A DNA stretch of 64,000 nucleotides, taken from positions 62,001 through 126,000 of the forward strand of contig JAJJXM010000006.1 in NCBI GenBank assembly GCA_024516155.1, written 5' to 3'. The stretch comes from Pyronema omphalodes. Its lineage: Eukaryota; Ascomycota; Pezizomycetes; Pezizales; Pyronemataceae. Position numbers and translations under genes: made by a program. How positions within the stretch are numbered: the stretch's first letter is position 1; each line of letters opens with the position of its first letter. Below, one piece after another: positions 44,588 through 57,222 of the stretch. The notes beneath the pieces were generated by a model, which saw only the letters and a list, made by a program, of their open reading frames with translations, made no database searches and was not told the DNA's origin.

Positions 44588-47500
44588 GGCTGTTGGTTGT
44601 TTGTTCTTGGTATGTGTGTATGTATTTCGGTATAATATCTGTCTGTCTGTGTGGATTTCTGGATTACTGGCTTGAGCTTCTCTGTCGATGCGTTTTCGTT
44701 CCAATAATGATCGACGGCGGCGTCGTAGCTGTATACTATCTCTCGATAGCTATCTATGTCGTATATCTATAAATCCCCAGTACGATCTGTCTGTCGCCAA
44801 TACGTTTCCAACAAAACTTTCAGAGCAAGTCCGGTTGGTTCCCAGGGCAGGTCAGTCTCCTTAAGTTATCACTTTCAATCGGGGTGTTTAGTCTCTATAC
44901 CATATAACTCCTCTATAACTCTCTAGCTAACTGCTAGCTAGCTCCGCACCCGTCTTTTCCGTTTAGGAGGTGTATGCCAGGTGCCTATCGAGAGTGCAGT
45001 TCATCTCCACAAGCCATGGCGCCAATGATATGTCAAAGCGCGCCCATCCCGTGCTATTATAGTGAGACTTTCTTTTTTTCTTCTTTGTTTTTTTCTGGGG
45101 GGGGGGGGGGGGGGTTTCTACAAAAAAATGTCTGTGCTATGGTGGTGTAAAATCTTCCATGAATAGCAACGATAAAAAAAAATTAAACTTTTAACATGGA
45201 GATGTAAACTGTAATTAATCTCAACTCTTTTATTCTTAAAAAAAAAAAAACATTCGGTCGGGGCCAATGTATGGCGACTACATAAGATCAGATAGATAAG
45301 ATGGATATGCAGGGTCCACCACCATTCCAGATCTTCATCAAGAGATACGCAGGTACACCGTACACGGTACATACAAAAAACGCGTCAACAATCTATAAGC
45401 GAAAGACCGCAGAACTCGGAACGCCAAATCTGTCACGCTAGTCACATGCCTGTAGTTAAAGGGACCTCCTCACGCCGACCCCGGTGGCTCTCTTCCGTTC
45501 CAACCGGCTTCCAACGACTCGTTTAGACTTTTACCCCTGAAAGCAAATACTTGACATCTTTTACCCGAACTGTCGGTCTATATTTCCACCCATGACGAAC
45601 CGAAAAAAAAACAATTCTTTCTTCATGAGTCTTGTGGAGTTCATTTATAGAGAATCATCATAGAGAAGTTTCTTATCCTATCCCATCCTATCCAGATTCG
45701 ATTCCACAACACAAGTTAACAGATTCCCTCAATCAACCCGTATTCGTTATCGCGAAGCAGCTATTAAACAGGCACGAATTCCGATACGATCTTACGAAGC
45801 CCTCAAGGCTCAGCCTGAGCCGGGAGATCCTTCATGAATTACTATATCCGGTTAGCGTGGGTGTTCAAAAAGAACCCCTTAGTTTAGGGGCTAGGGTAGG
45901 TCGCCAAACCAAACCAAACGTCATGACACATCACGCAGCACGCACGTGTGTTCACTCGCAACAAGAAAACAGAGCGTCTGACCGTCTTTACTTGTGTTGA
46001 GGATTGAAAGCTTGTAGATGGAAATACGAGCCTATTCAGCCTTGTAGATACAGGCACAAACATAGGTCGCCGTTAAACCTGTAGAGTGGCATCATACTTA
46101 TACGTAGCGGCGAGGGGCGAGGAGAGACCGGTATGTAAGTAACCCCAAGCTTAAGCCCAGAGTAAATTCCAAATTCCAAAGTCCGGTGTTGGTTGTTAGA
46201 AATCGCCCATAGAGATGCGACCCTACGCTACACCGGTCATTCATGTCACACTTATCTGGCGGCGCTTAGACGTGATATGGTGTATGTGATTAAATAAAGT
46301 TGAGTTCAGATAAGTCAGATAAGCGAGAAATAGACCGGCTAGGTAAGGACCCGCATTGGTATATATGGTGTAATGGGATGAAACAAGACTCGAGGGAAAT
46401 TCAATTGAGATGGTCATCACCATGCGATTGTTGATACATACTGTAAGACACTGGATGATGTGAGGATATGTCAACTGAATTTTAATACATATCAAATATT
46501 AATGTTAGATCCTAAGATAATGATGATGATGATGCCTAGCTGTAGGAAGATAATGATGGCTGAAGAATATAATATAATAGCCATAAACTGAATTACCGGA
46601 GTAGATATCTCATCTCATCTCATCTCATTTCATTTCATCTCAATTTCAGAATCTGATTGGGCTAGGGGTTCCAATACCCTACCCTACCCTAACATGTGTA
46701 ACGCTATGGTGGCATACGTGAACCCCCCTCTGTCTATGTCTGTCTATATGTCTATGTACTTCTTGCACAATTTAAATCAATCTTAGGGTGTAGGAAGGTT
46801 GTTGGAGTGGGAAACCACAAAGATACCACTTAGAATAAAGTTGAAACGAAGGTGTTTGTTGTCCGTGATTTGTTTCACTATGGGTTTCCGGTGTTGATGT
46901 TGATGTTAATGTTGATTTCTTTCTTCTTTTTTCTTTTTAAACATATGCGCAATCACGTCAAATATGTATTTTTTTTTCCTTCTCCTCTAATCACTCTTCC
47001 AGGTAAAGTTATTACCAAGAATAAGAATTGCCTTCTTAGTGAATCTACTTCAGCAGTGCGTGCTTCTCATCAAGGGCTACAATGGACTACCGGAGTCTGA
47101 GAATTGGAAGGTATTCAACGAGGAAGAGCATGAGCATTGGGGCATATAGTATTCTGCAGAATTGTTCCTTCACTTGTAGTTTCATGGATCTTTTTCTAGC
47201 TTAAAGTCTCGAAACTGAAGAGACAGAAATCCTACGAGACGAGGTGTCTCGAGCCCATTGACGGTCTCGTCTCGTCTTGTCTCGTGTGCATCTCTAACCG
47301 GTGCTTAAATTTGGTGTTTGAACTAGTCCATAATATGCATGATTTGTTATAAAACTTATAATGATTTCATATACCACAGAGATATACAGTAGATGTTAGC
47401 CATATGCGTTTATTTTTCGGGGTTTATAGGCTGCGATTTTGAGGGGGCTTGCTTACCAGAAGTCCTATGTTCAACAATAGAATCCATCAGTGGTTAATGA

Positions 47501-48300
47501 GATTTTATCACTAAACAAACCAATCATGTCACCTCTTTCTTTATTTTCCCCACAAGGTGCAAACCAAACTTCGGCCTTCAACCTTCTACCTTCTCATGCA
47601 AACCTTCTCGAAGAAAAAATAAAAAGATTAAATAAAAAATGAAATAAAAACATGGAATAAAAAAACCGTAATGTCCCGTAACACATAGACCGCGGATAGT
47701 TCCCCGTTACGTACCCCGTCGTGTCCGTAGCTGGGTTACACCATCATCTCCGAACCCGTACCACATACACGCATAACCGACCAGCATAGCCAACCAGATA
47801 CAGATATGCCCCCGGTAACTGTATATGCACTCGATGTTAAAAACAGATAAGGTAAGGTAAGGTAATGTATGTAAGCATTTCCAATTGAACCGGTTCGGAG
47901 TTTTCAAAAGTTTCAGGTGGGTACATATGGTACACCGTGGTAAATTGAGAGATGATATGTATATAGCCATATGCAGATATTGAGCACTGTGCATCTAGAT
48001 AAGATAGATATGGTGATATAACCAAGGCAACCGCCGAGAAGTTTGAATCGAGGCAAAGGAATATAAGCCTCATGATTAAAGTGTAAGAAATTCCTTTTTT
48101 TGTTTCAGCTGCAGTTGATTTAGTTTCAGCTGGAGTCGAAGTAGTGAAGTACTGTGGGTATGTACATAAATACATACAGGCATATATATAAATGCCATTC
48201 ATCCCATCTATCAAATAACTATAATTCCTTATCACTGCCTACCTCCCCCTCCTCCTCCCCTCCCCTCTAGCTCATTTCTCTTCTCCTCTTCGAAATAAAA
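44588..48300. other. Long spacer, possible decayed sequence
   Basis: 3.7 kb with no gene I can support. It has a G-run (45100-45114), A-runs, and a GAGAC/GTCTC-rich patch at 47205-47280 that includes a 10-bp inverted repeat. A short protein-like segment at about 47060-47140 (LLIKGYNGLPESENWKVF) may be a relic. The stretch just before 48301 is pyrimidine-rich, as expected of a fungal promoter. Confidence 0.5.
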
Positions 48301-51300
48301 ATGTCTTCCAGTAACAACGACATAAAACATCTCCGCTCCGAAATCGACTCCCTAAAAGAACTCCTCCGTTCCTTCCACCAAAGCCAACAACTCCAAACCC
48401 AAGCTCTCCAAAAATTCCTAGCCCAACCCGGTCATACATCTTTATCCCGGAATAGTTCTCTATCCAGACATACCTCTCTCAGAACCTCCATCATCGCTCC
48501 CATAATCAGAACCAGGCCAGCAGCAACTGATAGTACCCTCACCGAAACATCCTCTGCCAACCCAGATCCCACTATCCAAGATGACACTGGCATCACCATC
48601 GATGAAGAAACTCAATCCTGGCTCGACAACGGCCATGATCTCGCCTCCTTACAATCTCACATTACTATCGCAAGGGAACATACCTTCACGCGAGGAATCC
48701 CCTCCCGGTCACAAGCACTCCAACACTTAGTCCGCGACGGGTGGCTAAATGAAGCTGATGAACCAGATGAAGAACCCCATGTACGTTTTATGACGGCTGC
48801 AGGTCCTGGGTGTCCGCAACGTACGGTCAAGGTTCGGGATTTTTATGATATGGATTGTAGAAGTTTTTTGTTGTTTTACTTGAAAACCGATGAGGAACTG
48901 TGGAGGTTTCTTGCGAGGCCGAGAAGTAAAGGATCAAGGACGATGAAAGGGAAGAAGGTCGTGCATGATAAGGTTAAGGGGTTTAGAGGGAGGAATGTGG
49001 ATGGTAAGGGAACGTATCCGGCTTATGGAAGGGAGATGTTAGTATTCCACCCCTGCCCCCACCCGTTGAGCCAGAATTGAGGCTGGAGATAATGGCTGAT
49101 AATAACGGATAGAATTATCAATGAAATCACCCCCAATATAGCCTTAATGCTCCTAGTCTACGCCAATGAAATGTGCAGGAAACATGTCGACGTCTGGGAA
49201 CCGGTCTATACCCTACAGTTTTCATTAGCACATGCTGTCGATCCCGGTGAAAGTTCTTTTACTAGTGATTTGGGTTATTATAAACGGTATCTGTTTTCTT
49301 TTGATGCTACTTATTTTGAATTTTATGAAGATGAGGAAGATGTTGGGGCGAGGGAGACTGTGGATGTAGCGGAAACGGCCGAAGAAAACACTCATGGGGA
49401 TGTAGAAAATGGAATTGATGACGATGATGACGATAGTGATGACGATGAGGGGCAAAGACCAGCACCTGTTTACGATATCAGCGGCAAGGGAGAATTCGGA
49501 TCAATAATGAAAGGAGAATTCGCACCGGGAGAATCAGACACACCACTGATCCGGGAAACCACCCTATCTTTAATCTTTGATTGTCTCGAGGCAGAGGATG
49601 GGTCTTATTGGACATTGTTTTCGTTGGGGAAATATAAAGAAGAGGCTACCTTTTCCAAGAAAGCTGGGACTAGACAAGAGGAAATGCCGAGATATTATTC
49701 ACCCGAAGAAATCTTTCTTGATAAACTTGGTAAGAGGGCCTGGCTGGTCGGACTCTAGCTACAGAGTTAAGGATAATCGATGGCTGACTTAATTCAACAA
49801 CAGCACGGGTAATCGACTACGTAGTTGACGACGGCATGTCTGCAGTTCTACAACGCCTGGACGACTACCTTGATATCCCCCTCGAAACCCTTCTTTCCAA
49901 AGAAGACAGCGAGCGACTTCTCTTCGACGACACGCGGTTCACTCGCACCAAGAAATACCACTGGGCCATGCAATGGCTCGGCAAAATGACACGTTGCATG
50001 GAGACATTGATCAAAGAGATTGACCGTATGGAATACAGCGGGTTAGATTTTCTTGAAAAGGCTGCATTTCGTCATAAACAGCGAGCGGGGATAACTCACC
50101 AGAAATCACGTGGACTACAAACAAAGAAAGCATTTCTTCAAAAAGCAGCAAGAGCTAGAGAAGTCTCAGGGAGGATTGATAGAAAGAGAGAGGAGGTCAA
50201 GGATCTTAGGGATGCTTTGGTTAATGCATCCGGTGTGCTGGAATCTAGAGCGGCGGTTTCACAGGCGGATACGGTATACACGATGACGGTACTGATGATC
50301 CTCTATCTACCGGCTACTACGGTTATCTCGGTCTTTGGAATGGATATCATACCCTCTGGATCACAGACTTTAACCGCGTTTGGCATAACTATGGGGACTG
50401 TTTTTCTTGCTACTATAATGTTGGGATTTAACCTTGGAAGTGTTTTAACTTTCTTTTCTCTACAAGCTCGGAAGATGATGTACCGTCTCCAGTCATCGAT
50501 GCGGAATTTCGGTGGTGCCTGGAAGAGGAGGAGTGACGATCTCAAAGACATTTCCGATGCAGAACTTTTGTTGGCACGGGAGAAACGGATTCCGATTACC
50601 TGGTTTTATACGTGGTATGCCTTAATGTGGGGGTTCATTGCGTTTCCCGTACAAGAGTTACGATCCATTGGAGGTGCGAGAGAGCTGGTGAAAGGAAAGT
50701 CGACACAGCTACAGGAAAACTGGCTTTGGAATGGGGTTATGGTGCCGTTGAGGGTGGTGATGCTACCAGTACATGCAGTCGTTGTAGGAATGGACTACTT
50801 GCTGTTACTTATTTTTGGGGAGGCGATAGTAGGGAAAAAAGAGAAAGACGAATTAAATGAGGATGTAATTGAAGAAATCCTGGCGAACGAGGTGGATTCG
50901 GGGAAGAACGGGGTGGTACATGAAACGATTCCATTGAACTCGGAGCAATCAGAAACGGCAGGATCGAAAACGGAGGAAATTGGATGGGGGGCAAAGTTTA
51001 AGAAACCGGTTACAGTGATCAAGGAATTCGCTCACTTTGGACTCGGAGACCCTGAGGAACAAGTGGAAGTTCCCGATGATACGACCAAGGAGCCTCTACC
51101 CGCCGACGACTCGCAAACGACTGCTCCAGATGCATTGGATATATCGGATGATGATGTACAGAAGTCGTTAACTGCTGCGGTGGCTCGTGCGAACGAAAGG
51201 TCGAATCGACTTCGAGATGACAGTCAGGAGTATAGCGAAGAAGAATCCAGCTGCTCTGAGCACGACGACGAAGACGAAGAAGAAGATGATGACGACGATG

Positions 51301-51641
51301 ACGACGATGACAGCGATGATGATGATGATGATGATGATGACGATGAGTCAGAACAGGACGAAGACGAAGAAGAAGGAAACAACGCAGGGAACAGTGAAAA
51401 TCCAAATCCCGAGCAGGAACAAGGAGACGGTGAACAACACGATGTAAGTTCTGACGAGGGTGGTGAACATAACAACACCGACGAGGGTTCTAGAAGAAAT
51501 TCTTCCGCTACTCTTCTAAAAGATAAACCGACGGAATTACAAAAACCGAAAACATCACGTGGGTCAATATCGGAATTGATGAGTGGGATCATTGCACGGA
51601 GGAAGTCTCAAGATCAGGATCTTGAGAGAGGACAAGTGTAA
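48301..51641 (+). CDS. CorA-like divalent-cation transporter family protein
   Basis: Three exons: 48301-49037, 49113-49729 and 49804-51641, giving 1063 residues. The start is MSSSNNDIKHLRSEI. The first 450 residues are cytosolic-looking with an acidic insert around residue 350. In exon 3 a long helical segment leads to two membrane spans at about residues 612-632 (MTVLMILYLPATTVISVFG) and 637-665 (TAFGITMGTVFLATIMLGF), the fold of CorA/ZntB-like proteins. The pore-loop tripeptide after the first span reads GMD where CorA has GMN. Two more hydrophobic stretches follow. The C-terminal 200 residues are Asp/Glu-rich, with a long, almost pure acidic run around residues 935-980. Fungal members of this group are common; a magnesium role is not proven by sequence. 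Both splice junctions restore the frame and the family-like segments RVIDYVVDDG and ITPNIALMLL. Confidence 0.8.
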
Positions 51642-52113
51642 TAGTTTAAATTGAAGATGTTGCAGTCTGTATCCAGATTTGAGTAGTAGATGGCCTAGTT
51701 GAGATGAAGTAATAGAGGCTGTGTTTACCGGGTGTGTGGTGAAATAGGCGAAGACTGTGCACACCTCTGTCAGACTATTATGTGGTAATTCCCCAGCAAT
51801 GCGACCAAAACTCCATATTTATCCCACCAGTCTGGATATTTCCAAAATTTTCTACTTCGTACGACTGGTTGAGCATACGCCCAAGGTACCAGTATATTGA
51901 GTTTCTTCTATTCTCAGTATGTTACTCAATTATTACATAAGCATTTTCTAGAACCTCGATTCACAAGGCCAATATCTTTCCCAAATACCTGGAAACTTTC
52001 TGAAATCATGACGGGCTGATTTCCAAAGTCTATCACTAGCATGTCTTCGAAATGTATTATTGGAATTTGTGCTTAGTATTATGACTTATACAATATTGTT
52101 AGTAATAATATAC
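51642..52113. other. Spacer before tRNA-Trp
   Basis: 470 bp, AT-rich, nothing coding seen. Confidence 0.6.
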
Positions 52114-52185
52114 GACTCCGTGGCGCAAGGGTAGCGCATCTGATTCCAGTCCAGAAGGTTGCGCGTTCAAATCGCGTCGGGGTCA
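52114..52185 (+). tRNA. tRNA-Trp (CCA)
   Basis: Acceptor stem GACTCCG pairs with CGGGGTC (one G-T). D-arm TGGCGCAAGGGTAGCGCA and TΨC-arm GCGCGTTCAAATCGCGT are good. The anticodon loop TTCCAGT gives CCA. There is no intron. The anticodon stem TCTGA/CCAGA has an A·C mismatch next to the loop. A TTTT at about 52197 could terminate transcription. Confidence 0.85.
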
Positions 52186-52569
52186 CAGTAAATCTCCTTT
52201 TGTGTCTTCATTTTTCCCTTCCGCCACACCAAAATTTTCGCTTTGGACAGTTTTCTTTCTGGACCCATGTATGTCTATGGCTTTGCTACTTTACTGCATA
52301 TTTTCCTGGACTACTTTGGCTGTGGCTGCTGCAGTTTGAAATTACACAACTCGGGAGTACTACTACATGAAACGTCATGGATATTGAAATGATTCGTGAA
52401 TGTTAAAATAGCTTAATTGGTCATATTTCCTATCACAATAATCATCATAATGATCACGATTCCAAATTCCAAGCCACGAGTCCAGCTCTTCACTATGTAC
52501 ACATATCGCATCTCTCTGGCATCCCATCCCTCACCCCCACATCTCAAACTCATTTCATATACCTATATC
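52186..52569. other. Spacer between tRNA-Trp and amidase
   Basis: 380 bp without a gene or clear element. Confidence 0.6.
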
Positions 52570-54358
52570 CTAATTAACCCCCAGATCCTCAGCAATAGTA
52601 ATAACATCCTGAACTAGCTGTTCATCATCCAAATGATGTCTTCCAACAAATTGGATACTAGCCGGCATTCCTTCTGAGCGGTCAGGTTCGTAGGCTGGAC
52701 TGTAGGTGACGTTTCGGATGTACTTTGCGTCGAGTTCTTTGTTGCCTCGTTGGTAGGGGAGAACGATGCTGGGGAACTAGGAGGGGGGTTAGTTATTGTT
52801 TATCATCGAGTATCACCCTGCAACGGTGTTTCTGGGTTTTGCTAAAATCACCAGAAAAAAACAAAAGAGAAGACTTACATCAAGCACATTAACCACGGTA
52901 GTATAAACCGGCAAACCAAACTCATCATGTCTCGGTGCAGTTCCCTGATAAATAGGCATCAAAACCACATCTACATTATTCTCCACCAACATGCGTCTCC
53001 ATCCATCCGCATGTTCCTTTCTGCTTCTGTTCAACTGGAAAAACAACTCCAAATCCGGAACTAAAGCTTGAATATCCGGGTGTACAGTTGACAGAAGACT
53101 TGGAACCGGTGGTTCTCCTCCTTTCTTGATGAGTTCCGTAATAGCCGCTGTGGGATCGATGGCAAAGTATTGGAACCCAGTCATGGCGGTTTGGTATAAA
53201 CTCTCAGGAAGCTTATCGTCAAGGGGGATAATGGTGTGTCCTTTCGCCACCAGGGCAGCTTTCGCAGTTTCCAAAGCACGGAGAATAGTAGGGTGAAGAG
53301 GGTATCGTTCATCCTCCGTGATAGTTCCAATACGTAGGATCTTCTTTTTCTCCGCAGCGCGCCAGGGGACGTTAAGAGCGCCTTCATCATACTGCCAGCA
53401 AGCGCCATGGGTGACAACTTTCATAAACAAATCGATATCTCTCAAAGAATGAGCCAATGGACCAGCGGTGGACAAAACCCCGGGGTGTCCAACTCTTCTT
53501 CCACCAGCTTGTCCCTTATACGGAACTCTAAGAGCAGTAGGACGAAGCCCCATAGTTCCATTCGCAAACGCCGGGATACGGATAGAACCGGCGATATCAG
53601 TACCAACGCCCAAAACCGAACCACGGAATGCAATCAAGGCTCCTTCACCACCTGAGGAACCTCCGGCTGTTTGGCAGAGACGGTTAGGGTTCAGAACTCG
53701 ACCGTAGATGTTGTTGTGGGAATCCGCGGTCATCATGGTTTGGGGAATGTTGGTTTTTACATATAATACTGCTCCGGCGTCAAGAAGGATTTGTGCACAG
53801 GCGGAGTTTTGGTCCCGGGGACCACGCTGCAATAAGGCGATGTAACCAGCGGTGGAAGTGTAGCCCTTTACGTCGAAGGAGTCTTTGATGGAGATTGGAA
53901 GTCCATGGAAAGGTCCAAGGGTCTTTTTATGGGTGGCAAGATATTCGTCGCAGTATTTTGCCCGGGCGAGAGCGTCGTCGAACATGATTTCTGTCAAGCA
54001 GGAAAGCTGGGTTTTGATATTAGCTATCCATCCATTATATATTTATTATTGCACCCAAAAAGAAACTCACCAGCTGTTGTGCAATAGCAGCTCGGATACA
54101 AAACGCAGTCGTAACCTCAAGAGATGTAAACTCCCCACTGGCAAGCTTCTCCAGTAATGCAGTGGCATCATAGTTCTCGGTGATATCAAGCTGCTTGGCG
54201 TTCAAGAGTCCACAGGTACGTGGAACATCCATGACATTGAGGGTTGAAGTCTCATTGCATTGAGCAACAAGAGCTTCGGGGAGACGCCATTCCTTGGGGA
54301 TACGGGAGAGTTCGAGAGCACGTTGCTCAGCGCAGATGGTTTCCCAGTTAGAGGACAT
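52570..54358 (-). CDS. Amidase-signature enzyme (acetamidase-like)
   Basis: Three exons: 54071-54358, 52879-54006 and 52570-52776, both introns phase 0 (64 and 102 nt), giving 540 residues. The family hydrolyses amides with a Ser-cisSer-Lys triad. Here these are Lys137 in LPISIKDSF, Ser213 in TAGGSSGGEG and Ser237 in GTDIAGSIRIP. The N terminus (MSSNWETICAEQRALELSRI) and SLEVTTAFCIRAAIAQQL, then CLTEIMFDDAL across the first intron, are typical of fungal acetamidases related to Aspergillus amdS. The last exon holds PASIQFVGRHHLDDEQL, the usual C terminus. No signal peptide, so cytosolic. Such enzymes let fungi use amides as nitrogen source; the natural substrate is not inferable. Confidence 0.93.
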
Positions 54359-55073
54359 ATTGATTGAGTTGAAAAGTATTGATACTGGAGCTTTCTGAGA
54401 GCTATGGGGGATTTTAGAAAGAGATATATCGACGGTTTATGTACTTGGGGGAGCTCGGATAGATTCAACTCTAGCTCCCATATTGTTCCGAGTGTTATGG
54501 ATAGCTGTGCCTGGGCATTGTACACCATACGGTCCCACCATGTATTCCGTAATGCCAATTCCGCCGGGTATACCGGTTGAGGTCAAAGCTATTTCCCCGC
54601 GAATAACAAACGATGTGGAGACGTTCGTTGCAAGTTCGCGGGGTACATAGCGCTAGTGGATCTCTCGGGTACCTACCTTATCTGGGTGTAGGCCATCTCG
54701 TGATATAGCCAATGGCATTGCCGATCAAATTGTTATCATTCAGACAGCCGTTGGGGCTGTGCTATAACCTGAGATAGGAAGTTATAAGGCATTACCGATG
54801 TCGTCCCCGAATTCTTGGAAGGCTGGGAAGGAAATGTTGTTGTGTACATATGTTGTGATGGTTGCAGTACCAAGGATCAGACCTGCCAGGCCCCACTGTC
54901 AACATCCATTGCCTAGATGTGGATCATACATAACAACACACCTCATTATTTGAGTTTCGAATGGTCATGAAATTCCCGTCGTATATTATTCAATACTTCA
55001 TAACTTTTTGTGTATCATGACAAACCACATATCTCTCTATTTTGAGTATTCGCACTTTCCCCCTAGTATGTAA
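54359..55073. other. Spacer between amidase and TMA20
   Basis: 700 bp upstream of the amidase and downstream of TMA20; no gene seen. Confidence 0.6.
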
Positions 55074-55689
55074 TTAATCCACAACATACTTCCACAATCC
55101 ATCTCCCAGGTAATGTCCCAACTCCATCGCAGCTCCCGAATTAATCTTCTTGATATCTTCCGTCTTCATCTTGAGTACTCCAACCATGCAAGCATTTTCC
55201 TTTCCTTCCGCATATACCGCCACAACAGTTCCCTCCAAGATCTGTTCCTCTGGAGGGGGCAACCAAGCTCCCGGCGACGTCAAGCCAGGACACATCAACT
55301 GCGCACCCGCAAGGACGAATCTGATAGCACCACGATCGACTGAAATGCGCTTAAAGCATTGGGGGTAGGCGTGAACGATTTTTAGATGAGGAATAAGTGC
55401 ATCGTCTCTATGCTGGCAGAAGAGAACCTTGTTGTCTAGTGCATACAGGGAAATGTGGTCCTGGAGTTTGATAAGTTCTAGCTGTGACTTCTTGGGTAGG
55501 ATTTCGTCGATGTAGGGTTCGAGAAGAGGGAATTGCTCGAGGAACTTTGCGCGGACGGCTCTCTGGGCTGAAGACTTCAGCTTTGACTTTTGAGGTCCGG
55601 TAATTCTAAGGTATAGTAGTTAGCTATAAAAGCCATTGTAAAGTCAGAGAAACAAAGTAGAAGGGTGTAACAAACGGTTTTTTGAACAT
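55074..55689 (-). CDS. TMA20: Translation machinery-associated protein 20 (MCT-1 family)
   Basis: Two exons: 55676-55689 and 55074-55605, giving 181 residues, the usual length of MCT-1/MCTS1. The first exon is only 14 nt (MFKK plus two bases) and splices with a GTTTGT donor to restore the family start MFKKPITGPQKSKLKSSAQR. The body has LEQFPLLEPYIDEILPKK and then a PUA domain (ISVDRGAIRFVLAGAQLMCP, and the end LGHYLGDGLWKYVVD). The protein joins with a density-regulated-protein homologue to recycle 40S subunits and help re-initiation. Much of the frame has no ATG before the PUA region, so automated ORF calls would see only the last 74 codons. The gene is divergent from the zinc-finger gene at 56088. 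Confidence 0.95.
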
Positions 55690-56087
55690 GATCGCGATAG
55701 TGGGGTGATGATGTATGTAGCTGCCGCTGTGTGCAATTGGCGGGGCAGGAACTAATGTGCGCTGTAGCTCATCCCTGCCAGTCACGCCGGGTAAATTTCG
55801 CGAACCGAGTCGCGCCGTTACTCGAGCGCGTCTAGAAATTAGCTTGGTGCTCTTACGTTGCGTACTTGACAAAGTCCGACCCAATCCCACCATTTCCCAC
55901 GGAACTCCCACGAGCAAATCACCACCAAGAAATTACCACCAAGAAACTCTACAAAAACCACAAAAGCCTCTCTTATTCTACCAAATATCTTCCTCTTTCC
56001 TCTTTCCTCCGCCTAAAGTCTGCCAGAGCCACAAGCTTCTCCGACCTCAGCCACCGCCGCTTTACTTTAACGCGCAACATCGCCACC
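55690..56087. promoter_or_regulatory. Divergent promoter region, TMA20 and zinc-finger gene
   Basis: 400 bp between two outward-facing start codons. Pyrimidine-rich on the plus strand near 55960-56030, which is common just before fungal genes. The open frame here is an accidental extension of the next gene. Confidence 0.4.
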
Positions 56088-57038
56088 ATGTCAGAGTACT
56101 GGAAATCCATCCCAAAATACTGGTGCAAACACTGCAAAGACTACGTAACCGATACACCCCTCGGTCGCAAAAACCACGACGAAACCTCCAAGCACCAAGG
56201 AGCCCTAAAACGTTTCCTGCGGGATCTTCATCGCAACAACCAACGAGAGATTCAAGCTTCCGAGAATGCAAAACGCGAGGTCGCTCGGCTGAATGCTCTG
56301 GTTTCTGGGACCGGCAATAACTCCTCTACAACAACTACCGCTACCCCGGCTCCCACAGTTGCTAAACCGGAACTCTCTAAAGGCACAAAATGGGGTGTGT
56401 CACAACGCGAACTCACCGTCGAGGAAAGAAAAAAACAAATGAAAGAACTCGAAGCATTAGGAGTCGCCATGCCGGAGGAGTTCCGTGGAGATTTGGCTTT
56501 ACCTGGAGAATGGACTACTGTGGCTATCGAAGAAGCACCAAAACCGTTATCGGAGAAGGAAATGTTGAAGAAAGAATTGGCGGAGGCGAGGAAAAAAGAA
56601 GTTGAAGAGGAGGAAAGGAAACGCAAATGGGATGAGCTGGACCACGATGAGAAGGAGATAAGAGCATTCAAGATACAGCAGAAAACATATCCGGGGGCAG
56701 ATGCAGAGGAAGAGAAGGAACTGAATTTTAAGGGGTTGTTCAAATTGAGGGGAAAAGGGAAAAAGATGGAGGATGAGAAGGTGGACAGCACGAAGACGGT
56801 GACTTTCAAGGTGAAGAAGGAAGAGATCGAAGAAGAGGAGAAGGGGGAGGAAGCAAAATACTCAGTGGTCAAGAGGGAAAGAGAAGAAACACCACCAGGA
56901 ATCGATGTCAAAGTTGAGGTGGGTGAAGAGGCTGCTGCAGCTGTCAAGAAAGAGGAAGAAGAGGCACCGGCAGTGGGATCTGGCTTGGTGTTTAAGAAGC
57001 GGAAGGTCAAGACAATGAGGAAAAAGGGAGACGAATAA
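56088..57038 (+). CDS. U1-type zinc-finger protein, WBP4/FBP21-like
   Basis: 316 residues, one exon. The start MSEYWKSIPKYWCKHCKDYV puts a matrin/U1-type C2H2 finger at the very N terminus: Cys13, Cys16, His30 and His36 (NHDETSKHQ). This, with the following LKRFLRDLHRNN, matches the N terminus of WBP4 (FBP21), an early spliceosome protein. No WW domain is visible. The rest is Lys/Glu-rich and helical or disordered, with PELSKGTKWGVSQREL and a basic C-terminal KKRKVKTMRKK likely to act as a nuclear signal. A splicing role is inferred from the finger alone. Confidence 0.8.
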   Translation: MSEYWKSIPKYWCKHCKDYVTDTPLGRKNHDETSKHQGALKRFLRDLHRNNQREIQASENAKREVARLNALVSGTGNNSSTTTTATPAPTVAKPELSKGTKWGVSQRELTVEERKKQMKELEALGVAMPEEFRGDLALPGEWTTVAIEEAPKPLSEKEMLKKELAEARKKEVEEEERKRKWDELDHDEKEIRAFKIQQKTYPGADAEEEKELNFKGLFKLRGKGKKMEDEKVDSTKTVTFKVKKEEIEEEEKGEEAKYSVVKREREETPPGIDVKVEVGEEAAAAVKKEEEEAPAVGSGLVFKKRKVKTMRKKGDE

Positions 57039-57222
57039 GCATTCATTTTTGGCGTTAATATTTTTGGGGGGCGTTATGGGTTATATGGAGCATGTATATT
57101 TAATGATATTAGAGATTAATAAAGAAAGGTCACTTAAATGAAAAAACTTGATATTATTTGCGTGAATTACTGTGGGTATAATTGCGTGAAAAAACTCTTC
57201 TCCTCTCCATTAAAATGACGGC

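Noticed and set aside
45632..46000. 122-codon plus-strand frame
   Set aside because: No motif, and neighbouring frames look equally random.
56252..57046. 264-codon minus-strand frame
   Set aside because: Antisense of the Lys/Glu-rich zinc-finger gene, with the typical Ser/Phe-rich shadow composition.
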